Below, piece after piece: positions 1 to 5,674 of a stretch of DNA of 5,881 bases. The notes under the pieces were generated by a model. That model saw nothing but the letters and a program-made list of their open reading frames with translations. It had not been told where the DNA came from and made no database searches. This stretch comes from Defluviitaleaceae bacterium (lineage in GTDB: Bacteria > Bacillota_A > Clostridia > Lachnospirales > WQUN01), in the NCBI GenBank assembly GCA_009779525.1, contig WREB01000086.1:1-5881 (forward strand), written 5' to 3'. The position numbers and the translations under genes were made by a program. Numbering within the stretch: the stretch's first letter is position 1; every line of letters starts with the position of its first letter.

Positions 1-1058
1 GCCCTTCCGACGGTCGAGCCTTCGATCTCGACCGGTTCGAATACGGCGACCGGATTGATCAGGCCGGTGCGCGATGTGTTCCATTCGATGGAAATTATTT
101 TCGTTTCGGCAAGCTCGTCCGCCCATTTAAAAGCGATCGAATCTTTCGGAAACTTGGATGTCGCGCCCAGCGATTCGCCGTAGCCTATGTCGTTGTACGC
201 GAGGACCAGCCCGTCCGTAGCGATACCGTAATCCGGCGCCGCTTCTTCGAATTGATTCACAACTTCGGCGACGTCCGATGAATTTACTTTTATATGCCAA
301 ACCGTCTCGAAACCCTGCGCGTTAAGCCATTCGAGCTGGTTCGACCGAAAATCGGCCGGGGGGCCTTCGCCGCCGCTTGCCCCGACGATCGCGAAGGCGT
401 AAAACCTCACGCTCCTAGACGCGGCTATCTCGCTGCTTAACTGGCGGACCGTTCCGCTGCACAAATTCCGCGGGTTCTTGTATGAAGCCGCGAATTCGGG
501 CGCCGAATCGTTTATCCGCTTAAAATCGGCGTACGATATCACCGCTTCGCCGCGAACTGTAAATTTGCTCCTGTACGGGACGAATAGCGGAATGTTTTTA
601 AAAACGCGCGCGTTGTGCGTCACGTCCTCGCCGACCGTTCCGTTGCCGCGGGTCAGCGCCTGCCTCAATTCGCCGCCTTCGTATCTTAGTGCGAGCGTCA
701 GCCCGTCGAGCTTCCATGAAAGTATTCCGGGCATATCGTTTAAAAAATCGGCGAGCTTCGATATTTCTTTCGTCTTGTCAAGCGAAAGCATCGCGGATTC
801 ATGGGCTACTTTCGAAAGCAGGCCGACCGTTTCGTAGCCTACTTTGACCGTAGGGCTGCCGGACAGCCTCACCCCCTCGGATTCCTCGAGCGAAACGAGC
901 AGATCGTACAGCGCGTCGTATTCGCGGTCTGAAATGATTTCCCGGTTTTCTTGATAATAAGCGAACGCGGCTTCATTCAACCGCTCGATCATATCAAGCA
1001 TGCGCGCCGTAACCGGTCCGCCGTTTTTTATTTTTAGATAGTCGTCAGGCGCATTCAA
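1..1058 (-). CDS. ligA: NAD+-dependent DNA ligase, LigA-family variant (partial, C-terminal half outside window)
   Basis: Seals nicks in duplex DNA using NAD+ as adenylate donor, by family. I translated the minus strand by hand: the reading frame is open from a TTG at 1058 through position 3, giving 352 residues, about half of a usual LigA (about 670). Domain Ia is seen at residues 19-60, with Y34, Y35, D44, Y47 and D48 matching the family's NMN-binding residues. The nucleotidyltransferase domain follows, with SPT at 68-70, MLSLD at 90-94, the catalytic lysine in KLDG (K116), RGNGTVGED at 137-145, NPRN at 195-198, R205, DG at 282-283 and FKW at 310-312. The OB fold begins near residue 329 (TSRTGLINPVAVFEPVE). 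The TTG start is chosen for a GGGGAG ribosome site 10 nt upstream; it overlaps the lyase gene by 14 nt. An ATG at residue 20 would cut into domain Ia. Three pocket residues expected in E. coli LigA (E113, R277, K290) are replaced, which points to a variant clostridial subfamily, possibly a paralogue of the housekeeping ligase. Confidence 0.93.
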   Translation of the reverse strand, partial: MNAPDDYLKIKNGGPVTARMLDMIERLNEAAFAYYQENREIISDREYDALYDLLVSLEESEGVRLSGSPTVKVGYETVGLLSKVAHESAMLSLDKTKEISKLADFLNDMPGILSWKLDGLTLALRYEGGELRQALTRGNGTVGEDVTHNARVFKNIPLFVPYRSKFTVRGEAVISYADFKRINDSAPEFAASYKNPRNLCSGTVRQLSSEIAASRSVRFYAFAIVGASGGEGPPADFRSNQLEWLNAQGFETVWHIKVNSSDVAEVVNQFEEAAPDYGIATDGLVLAYNDIGYGESLGATSKFPKDSIAFKWADELAETKIISIEWNTSRTGLINPVAVFEPVEIEGSTVGR

Positions 1059-2022
1059 TTCCGGCAAGCTCCCCAACCGTCTTCTTAATCATCGTTTCCG
1101 CCTCAGGGCCGTACGAGCGGACGCCGCCGTTTTCTTCAAGCCGGGCGTAGGGCAGCGGATCGACGCACGTTTTTACCAAGCGCTTGTAATAAACGGTCGG
1201 GATCCGCAGCCCGCCGGCCGAAATTTTTTTCAGTTTTTTGACTCCGAAAGCTTTTTCGACTTTGTCGATAAGCGTTTTTACGTCATTTTTCCAGTTTCCG
1301 CCCAACACCACAGGCTCTATGCATATCGCCGCGTTCCAACCGACGCCGATCGCATCATAAATCGCGGCGATCCTAGCGTCCTCCCCCGGCGTTCCGTTTT
1401 CGTTAAAGCAGTCTTTATGACCCGCCGCAAACGACCATTCTATAAGCATGTTTTCGACGGGTTCATGTTTTTTTAAAATATCGGCGCGGCCGGTTTTCGT
1501 CCTGATCTCAAAAAACGCCGCGGGGGTGCGCCTTGCGAACTCGACCCAACCGCTTGTAAAGCGGAAAATTTCGTCCGCGGCAAGCAGGTCGGTTTCGTAG
1601 GAAAGGCAGAACAAGGCGTTTGCGCCGCCTTTGACTATCGCGCTCGCCGCGTTAAAATAATCGTTCGAATTCACGAACGCGACGACGTTGCCCGATTCGT
1701 ATGCGCCGCGCAAATAACAATAGTCGCAGCCGTATATGCAGTTAATGATTTGCGCAGATTTATAAAAACGGCCGGGGCGGCAGATTTCGGAACCTTCGTA
1801 AAAGAACGCGCCGTTTCGGACCGCGAGAATCAGATTGCGGCTCATTATTTGCGTGTTGAAATCTTGCCTTGGCCTGTTGAAGACGTCTTTATAATGATTG
1901 ATCTCAATTAATTCGGAACGCGGGAAGCGCCCGATTATTTCGCCGGTCAAGGGATAGTCCCGCGCGCCTTTTTCTACGTAGATATGCGAAAACGCCGGGT
2001 TATACAGGCTTCGGCCGATCAT
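1045..2022 (-). CDS. Spore-photoproduct-lyase family radical SAM protein
   Basis: Probable radical SAM enzyme of the SPL family, whose characterised members use SAM and a [4Fe-4S] cluster to split the spore photoproduct (5-thyminyl-5,6-dihydrothymine) back to two thymines. Numbered from the ATG at 2022 (325 residues), the cluster motif is C95-x3-C99-x2-C102 in the context NCIYGCDYCYL. The upstream HYKDVFNRP block (residues 43-51), the FVN after the cluster and the EIRTK block (172-176) are typical of the clostridial SPL-like branch. C139, in FCLSYETD, sits about where Bacillus SPL has its hydrogen-donating cysteine (C141). The start is uncertain: the frame is open upstream to a TTG at 2058, giving 337 residues, but that overlaps the preceding gene by 26 nt, while the ATG lies 10 nt after the preceding stop; neither has a strong ribosome site. 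Relatives begin shortly before the FSHIYVEK segment, which suits the ATG. The substrate is inferred from family only; no splA-like gene is visible. The ligase gene next to it fits a repair role. Confidence 0.85.
   Translation of the reverse strand: MIGRSLYNPAFSHIYVEKGARDYPLTGEIIGRFPRSELIEINHYKDVFNRPRQDFNTQIMSRNLILAVRNGAFFYEGSEICRPGRFYKSAQIINCIYGCDYCYLRGAYESGNVVAFVNSNDYFNAASAIVKGGANALFCLSYETDLLAADEIFRFTSGWVEFARRTPAAFFEIRTKTGRADILKKHEPVENMLIEWSFAAGHKDCFNENGTPGEDARIAAIYDAIGVGWNAAICIEPVVLGGNWKNDVKTLIDKVEKAFGVKKLKKISAGGLRIPTVYYKRLVKTCVDPLPYARLEENGGVRSYGPEAETMIKKTVGELAGIECA
1069..1074 (-). promoter_or_regulatory. Ribosome binding site of the ligase gene
   Basis: GGGGAG on the minus strand lies inside the end of the lyase gene, 10 nt before the TTG at 1058. 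It is the main reason for choosing that non-ATG start. A second TTG in frame two codons upstream (1065-1067) sits almost directly against this site and is therefore less likely. Confidence 0.5.
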
Positions 2023-2032
2023 GGCGCGCCGG

Positions 2033-2839
2033 TCAAAACGATTCGTCCAGCTCGTCAATCAACCGCCGGAATGTCATTTGGTTTTTTTCCTTCATTCCGC
2101 TCCATTCGAGCGAGTAACGTAAAAGAAGCATGTTTAAGTCGCCGTCATGCGATTTATACCTGGCGGCTTTTTTAGTTAAAATGACCGACGAAGCGTCCGT
2201 GAGCCGGTAGCTAAGTTTTATTTTGTCCATCAAGGCTCGTTCGGCTTCGGTAAACATACCGGAAGGCGTCTCGCTTTTTTCGGCGGAAAATATTTCGTCA
2301 AGCCAGCGAAGCGCGCACAAGACCGCATCCCGCCAATTGTCGCCGCATACGTTCAAAATAAATATCCGGTTAAGTTTTACGAACATGGACGCCGCTTTAA
2401 AGACCGAAGCCGAAAGAGCGTCGCTGGCGCGAAAATTAATCCGGAGCGCATCGTTCGCATGATTTGGACCGCTTAAAAGCGTTCCTTCCGAAAAAGGATG
2501 GGCGTAGAGCAAATCGGGGTACGAAAGGCTTCCGTCGGACGAATCGACGATTTTATTCGGGTAAAAGCATCCGCGTCCTATGGCGGCGCCCGCGATCAAA
2601 TCGCACGGACCCATGTAGGTAACGAAGTCTAAATTCGAAATCTTCATCTTTCCGGCGGCGTAGCCGACCTCCGCCGCCAAGAAGCTTGCGTCGTTGTTTG
2701 TTTCGTACAAAAAGACGCCGCTGTCTTCGTTTAAATATGTCTGAAACCTTTTTTCGCTTAGATCCTTCTTCAATTTATGGTGATCGACGATTATTCCGCC
2801 GACGCCTTGTCCCGGCGCGAACATGAACAGCCTATTCAT
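2033..2839 (-). CDS. Unrecognised 268-residue soluble protein of the GTPase/SH3 cassette
   Basis: I do not recognise a family with confidence. The protein starts at an ATG that overlaps the end of the membrane-protein gene by 8 nt, with a GGAAG ribosome site 9 nt upstream. It has no signal peptide or membrane segment. The N-terminal half (1-125) looks like mixed alpha/beta, with glycine-rich stretches such as APGQGVGG (8-15), GPCD (77-80) and IGRG (87-90), followed by an Asp/Ser/Gly turn near 99-104 and YAHPF at 112-116. The C-terminal half (140-268) reads as mostly helical, with many charged residues. The order of an IGR motif, an acidic-Ser-Gly segment and a following LxxAH faintly recalls the N-terminal domain of GTPase-associated protein 1 (GAP1), found beside TRAFAC GTPases, but I cannot confirm this by eye. 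Its position directly after the GTPase-like and membrane SH3-like genes, with coupled starts, suggests it works with them. Composition matches the neighbours. Confidence 0.8.
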   Translation of the reverse strand: MNRLFMFAPGQGVGGIIVDHHKLKKDLSEKRFQTYLNEDSGVFLYETNNDASFLAAEVGYAAGKMKISNLDFVTYMGPCDLIAGAAIGRGCFYPNKIVDSSDGSLSYPDLLYAHPFSEGTLLSGPNHANDALRINFRASDALSASVFKAASMFVKLNRIFILNVCGDNWRDAVLCALRWLDEIFSAEKSETPSGMFTEAERALMDKIKLSYRLTDASSVILTKKAARYKSHDGDLNMLLLRYSLEWSGMKEKNQMTFRRLIDELDESF

Positions 2840-3695
2840 CGAGCGCGACTTCCGTAAGCAGCAGGCTGCTTATAAAGCCCTCCGTCCCCGACGGGATCCG
2901 GACCTTAAGCCAAAACAAGTCGTCGTTGTCCACGTCGCGCGAAAATTCGTTTAAATAAACGAGCAGCATGTCGCCCCAAACCATGTCGACGATTTCGCCG
3001 AAGCGAAAGCTCGGCAGGTCGCGTATGTTGGCGCCGTCCGTCCCGTGCTCGTTTAGCATGAAGTACAGCTCGGCGCCGTCCCCCCACCTGCGCGGATCGA
3101 TTTCAAGCTCCGTCTCGGTTTCGTCAGGCGCGGATAATTCTTCCGGTTCGGGGGCTTCCGTAGGGGCGGGAGTCGGCGCAATCGTCGGGCTCGGATCGGG
3201 CTGCTTTCGGCTTGCCGCCTCGATTTTTTCGACGCTTTCGCGGTAACCCACGAATAGCCCGACAGATACGTTCATGAGGCCGGCGACAAGCAGCGCCGAA
3301 ACCAACAATCCCCGGAAGGCGTTAATGTATCCGGTTCTTCGGATAATCTTAAAATAAGACGCGTTAGTCATGCGTTTCCGGTTCTTTTTTACCGAATCGC
3401 ATTTTTTTTGGTACGTCCGGACGAACCGCTGTCTTCCCTTGGAAAAATACTTAACATAAAGCCATTCCTGCGCCGTTTCGGTCACGAAAAAATTCCAAAG
3501 CCTGAGTAGCATGTGGAAATAAACGACGGCGGCGAAAGGCGCCGCCACGTACCTGACGGCGTTTACCGCGATGTACGCGAGAGTCAGCGCAAGACACAGG
3601 AGGAGCAGAGTCCTTGGTATGTAGTGGATGTACAGCCAGTCGGCGAAAACACGGTTATACGCTTCCGCGATTTTTTCGTAAGCCGCGTGGGTCAT
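2832..3695 (-). CDS. Membrane protein with Pro/Thr/Glu linker and C-terminal SH3-like domain
   Basis: Predicted three-helix membrane protein of 287 residues. Hydrophobic segments lie at about 28-47, 50-71 and 127-150. The loop between the second and third (about 72-125) is strongly basic (KGRQR, KKNRKR), so by the positive-inside rule it should be cytoplasmic, which places the C-terminus outside. After the third helix comes a low-complexity linker rich in Pro, Thr, Ala and Glu (about 165-200). The tail at about 207-282 looks like a bacterial SH3-like (SH3b) domain: an ANIRD strand at 222-226, a hydrophobic middle, FWLKVRIP at 261-268, then GFISSLLL at 273-280. Such domains often bind cell wall or proteins. 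The start ATG overlaps the GTPase-like stop codon as ATGA (4 nt), with GGGGG 9 nt upstream, so the two are probably translationally coupled. It may anchor the GTPase-like protein at the membrane through the basic loop; that is inference. Confidence 0.85.
   Translation of the reverse strand: MTHAAYEKIAEAYNRVFADWLYIHYIPRTLLLLCLALTLAYIAVNAVRYVAAPFAAVVYFHMLLRLWNFFVTETAQEWLYVKYFSKGRQRFVRTYQKKCDSVKKNRKRMTNASYFKIIRRTGYINAFRGLLVSALLVAGLMNVSVGLFVGYRESVEKIEAASRKQPDPSPTIAPTPAPTEAPEPEELSAPDETETELEIDPRRWGDGAELYFMLNEHGTDGANIRDLPSFRFGEIVDMVWGDMLLVYLNEFSRDVDNDDLFWLKVRIPSGTEGFISSLLLTEVALDE
2849..2853 (-). promoter_or_regulatory. Ribosome binding site of the unrecognised 268-residue protein
   Basis: GGAAG on the minus strand, 9 nt before the ATG at 2839 and inside the 3' end of the membrane-protein gene. 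It supports the ATG that creates the 8-nt overlap. Confidence 0.45.
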
Positions 3696-4897
3696 CGCCT
3701 GAAGCCCCCGATATACCCGAGCTCGTAAAGTATCCAGAGGAACGGTTCGTCCGCGCGCGCGGGAGCGTAGCTTGCCCCGCGCTGCCTGATCGTTCCCGGT
3801 TCGGCGCCGAGCGCCGACACCGCGAAGAAGCCCCTGCGCTCAAACCGCTTGGCGAGCGCCGCGTGAAAGTTCGGGTCGTTCTTTAATATATAGTTTTCGG
3901 AAGCGGCGCTTATGCCGTCGAATTCGGTCAGGTCGAAAAAATCCCTGTGGGTGTAATTATTAAAGACGGCGCCGCGCACTTCTTCCGCTTCGGGCTCGCC
4001 CGCTTCGAGCGCGTCCGCTTTCGTCAAAACCACCGCGGCGGGAATTTGCGAGGGCACGCCCGCGTGCGGATTAAGGCATTCGGCGGCGAGCCTCGAAAAG
4101 TAATTGGCCGGATCCTCCGAATAGTCGGGATGGTTGACGCCCCGCTTGTTACGCACCGAGTCGAGCAAATAAATTACCGCGGCCGAATTTTTTACGTAGG
4201 ACTTATAAATTTCGGCGTACTCCGCGTTTTTAGAATCGAGCCCGGGTTTTTCGAAATACGCGATTGCCATTTCCGACTTCTGCCCGTCGGTAAACGCGAA
4301 CGAAAAAACCATCGGAAGCCGGAAGCCGTCCCCTTCGCTTACCGCAGTGCGCCCCGTTTCGGTTATGGTGATCTCGTACTCGCTTTTAAACTCGCTTCCC
4401 GTCGTGTCGCGTAGCGGCGCGCAAAAGGCGTTGAAATTCCGCGGCGTCGACGTCTTGAGCGTCCTGATCAAGGAAGTGAAGTACGAGGCGCAGCCGGACC
4501 TCGGCGCGCCTACGACCGCTATTACGTCGCATTTGGAAAACGCGGCGCCCCTGTGCAGTTGGTTGTGGCAGCTCGGGCAGAGGCGGCGCGAGGTTTGCCT
4601 TCCGTTCGTATCGCTCACCGAAACGAGCGCGACCTTTCGATACGTCTTTTCGCGCTCGTCGATTTGCTGGGGCAAGATTACGGGCGGAAGGTTAAGCGGC
4701 GCGTCCGAACCGAAGATTTTATAATAGGCCTCGAGCCGCGCGTCGGGGACGGATTCCGGCGCGGCCGCGGATTCGGCGGCGCGAAACACCGCTTTGTCGT
4801 GGGTAAATTTTTGAAAGCAGCACAGGCATATGATTTCGGGTATCCGGCCTTCCATTTGGCGTTCGGCTTTTTTCTTGGCTCTACTCAAAAGGCCCAC
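3692..4897 (-). CDS. Zinc-ribbon TRAFAC-type GTPase-like protein with degenerate P-loop
   Basis: A 401-residue cytosolic protein resembling the TRAFAC-clade GTPases called DO-GTPase2, which have a split N-terminal zinc ribbon followed by a G domain. Seen here: a basic N-terminus; C24-x2-C27 (CLCC) and C107-x2-C110-H (CPSCH), separated by about 80 residues, as two halves of a zinc-binding site; then the strand VIAVVG and a P-loop-like GAPRSGCAS at 130-138. The usual GKS/T is replaced by G135-C136-A137. The expected DxxG is E216-K-P-G219 after MAIAYF. A guanine-specificity motif, TKAD (292-295), follows PAAVVL, and a G5-like SAL occurs at 361-363. Nucleotide binding may therefore be weakened or lost, and it could act as a pseudo-GTPase. 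The GTG start is chosen for a strong AAGGGGGG 5 nt upstream; the ATG at residue 15 has no comparable site. It lies 15 nt after the methyltransferase and overlaps the membrane gene by 4 nt. Family assignment is by motif order, not by search. Confidence 0.8.
   Translation of the reverse strand: MGLLSRAKKKAERQMEGRIPEIICLCCFQKFTHDKAVFRAAESAAAPESVPDARLEAYYKIFGSDAPLNLPPVILPQQIDEREKTYRKVALVSVSDTNGRQTSRRLCPSCHNQLHRGAAFSKCDVIAVVGAPRSGCASYFTSLIRTLKTSTPRNFNAFCAPLRDTTGSEFKSEYEITITETGRTAVSEGDGFRLPMVFSFAFTDGQKSEMAIAYFEKPGLDSKNAEYAEIYKSYVKNSAAVIYLLDSVRNKRGVNHPDYSEDPANYFSRLAAECLNPHAGVPSQIPAAVVLTKADALEAGEPEAEEVRGAVFNNYTHRDFFDLTEFDGISAASENYILKNDPNFHAALAKRFERRGFFAVSALGAEPGTIRQRGASYAPARADEPFLWILYELGYIGGFRR
3705..3709 (-). 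promoter_or_regulatory. Ribosome binding site of the membrane SH3-like gene
   Basis: GGGGG on the minus strand, 9 nt before the ATG at 3695. It lies within the last codons of the GTPase-like gene, consistent with coupled translation across the ATGA overlap. Confidence 0.4.
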
Positions 4898-4902
4898 GCG
4901 AA

Positions 4903-4910
4903 CCCCCCTT
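4903..4910 (-). promoter_or_regulatory. Ribosome binding site of the GTPase-like gene
   Basis: AAGGGGGG on the minus strand, 5 nt before the GTG at 4897, in the 15-nt gap after the methyltransferase stop codon. It is the clearest ribosome site in the window and decides the GTG over the later ATG at 4855. Confidence 0.6.
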
Positions 4911-4912
4911 AC

Positions 4913-5674
4913 CTAAGCGTTATTCTTGACCGCGACAAACGTTATCCTCTCGCAAGCGTTTCCCGGCGGATTGTCGGAATACGAATCCCTCTCGATTATC
5001 GTACCGTATCCGGCTTCCATTAAAAGCGTTTTTATCGTTTCGCTCGCGTAAGCCATTTGGTAGTGCGTTTCATAAAAGCGATCCCAAGTCCCGTCGCCCG
5101 CGCAAACCGCAAATTCGACTTCGTATTCGTTTAAACGCGTTTTCGGGTCGTAGTTGTTCTTCCATTTATAGGAAACTCCGCCGACCGTATCGGCGAACGT
5201 ATTGCCCGCGTTAATTTTTTCAAATTTATACAGCGTGTTGACGTCGAAGACGAACAGGCCGCCCGGTTCGGTAAAAAGCGAGACGCGCTTGAAGACGCCG
5301 CCGAGCGCATCCTCGCCGATTATGTAGTTCAAACCGTCGCACGCGCACGTAAACGCCCGGGCGGTTCCGTACAAGTCGAGACGCCTGATGTCCTGTTGCA
5401 AAAAAAGCGCTTGGCGCCATGACTTAGCCGCCTTGGCGCAGGCGTGCGAAAGCATTTCCGCCGAAGAGTCGACGCCCACCATATCGAAACCCATGCGCGA
5501 TAAGGGAAGCGTCACGCCGCCCGTCCCGCAGGCAAGGTCGACGACGGTTATGCCTTTACGTTTTCGCCTCGGGTTTAGCTTAATAATCTCGCGCCCGATG
5601 AAAGCCGCCCATTTTTCGTACGGCGTTTCCGCCATCAAGACGTCGTAAACTTCCGCGAAGCGCGAATAAAGCAT
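4913..5674 (-). CDS. Class I SAM-dependent methyltransferase (YqeM/CAC2371-like)
   Basis: Transfers a methyl group from SAM to an unknown acceptor. The 253-residue protein has the usual Rossmann-fold order: the FAEVYDVLM opening (residues 6-14) and PYEKW (18-22) common in the YqeM/CAC2371-like group of Bacillota; SAM motif I VDLACGTG at 45-52; motif II acidic D69 in VGVDSS; D95 in QQDIRRL; CDGLNY at 112-117 as motif IV; and GGLFVFDVNT at 138-147. The C-terminal half after about 165 is strand-rich with aromatics (YKW, YETHYQM), and is probably the substrate-binding lid of this family. The length matches relatives. The ATG start abuts the stop codon of the ThuA-like gene (TAGATG) with no gap and no clear ribosome site, so translation may depend on ribosomes ending the upstream gene. 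Substrate cannot be told from sequence; the DNA-methyltransferase name often given to relatives is not supported by any target-recognition region here. Confidence 0.88.
   Translation of the reverse strand: MLYSRFAEVYDVLMAETPYEKWAAFIGREIIKLNPRRKRKGITVVDLACGTGGVTLPLSRMGFDMVGVDSSAEMLSHACAKAAKSWRQALFLQQDIRRLDLYGTARAFTCACDGLNYIIGEDALGGVFKRVSLFTEPGGLFVFDVNTLYKFEKINAGNTFADTVGGVSYKWKNNYDPKTRLNEYEVEFAVCAGDGTWDRFYETHYQMAYASETIKTLLMEAGYGTIIERDSYSDNPPGNACERITFVAVKNNA

Noticed and set aside
478..837. Plus-strand open frame of 119 codons
   Set aside because: It lies wholly antisense to the ligase coding frame, whose translation matches LigA motif by motif; the plus-strand product has no recognisable features.
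2023..2058. TTG at 2058 as start of the SPL-like gene
   Set aside because: It gives a 26-nt overlap and a weak ribosome site, while an ATG 10 nt after the previous stop yields a protein whose N-terminus is closer to that of relatives. It is not excluded.
2777..2788. VDHH near the N-terminus of the unrecognised protein, as in DHH phosphoesterases
   Set aside because: In DHH proteins this motif follows at least one earlier Asp motif about 50 or more residues upstream; here it is at residues 18-21 with no such region.
2033..4897. Recent horizontal acquisition of the GTPase/SH3 cassette
   Set aside because: Codon use and base composition look like those of the flanking genes, there are no repeats or mobile-element remains, and the junctions are tight overlaps.
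3947..5023. Overlapping plus-strand open frames opposite the GTPase-like and methyltransferase genes
   Set aside because: They are antisense to genes with clear motifs, are arginine-rich in the way expected from reading GC-rich codons backwards, and overlap one another.
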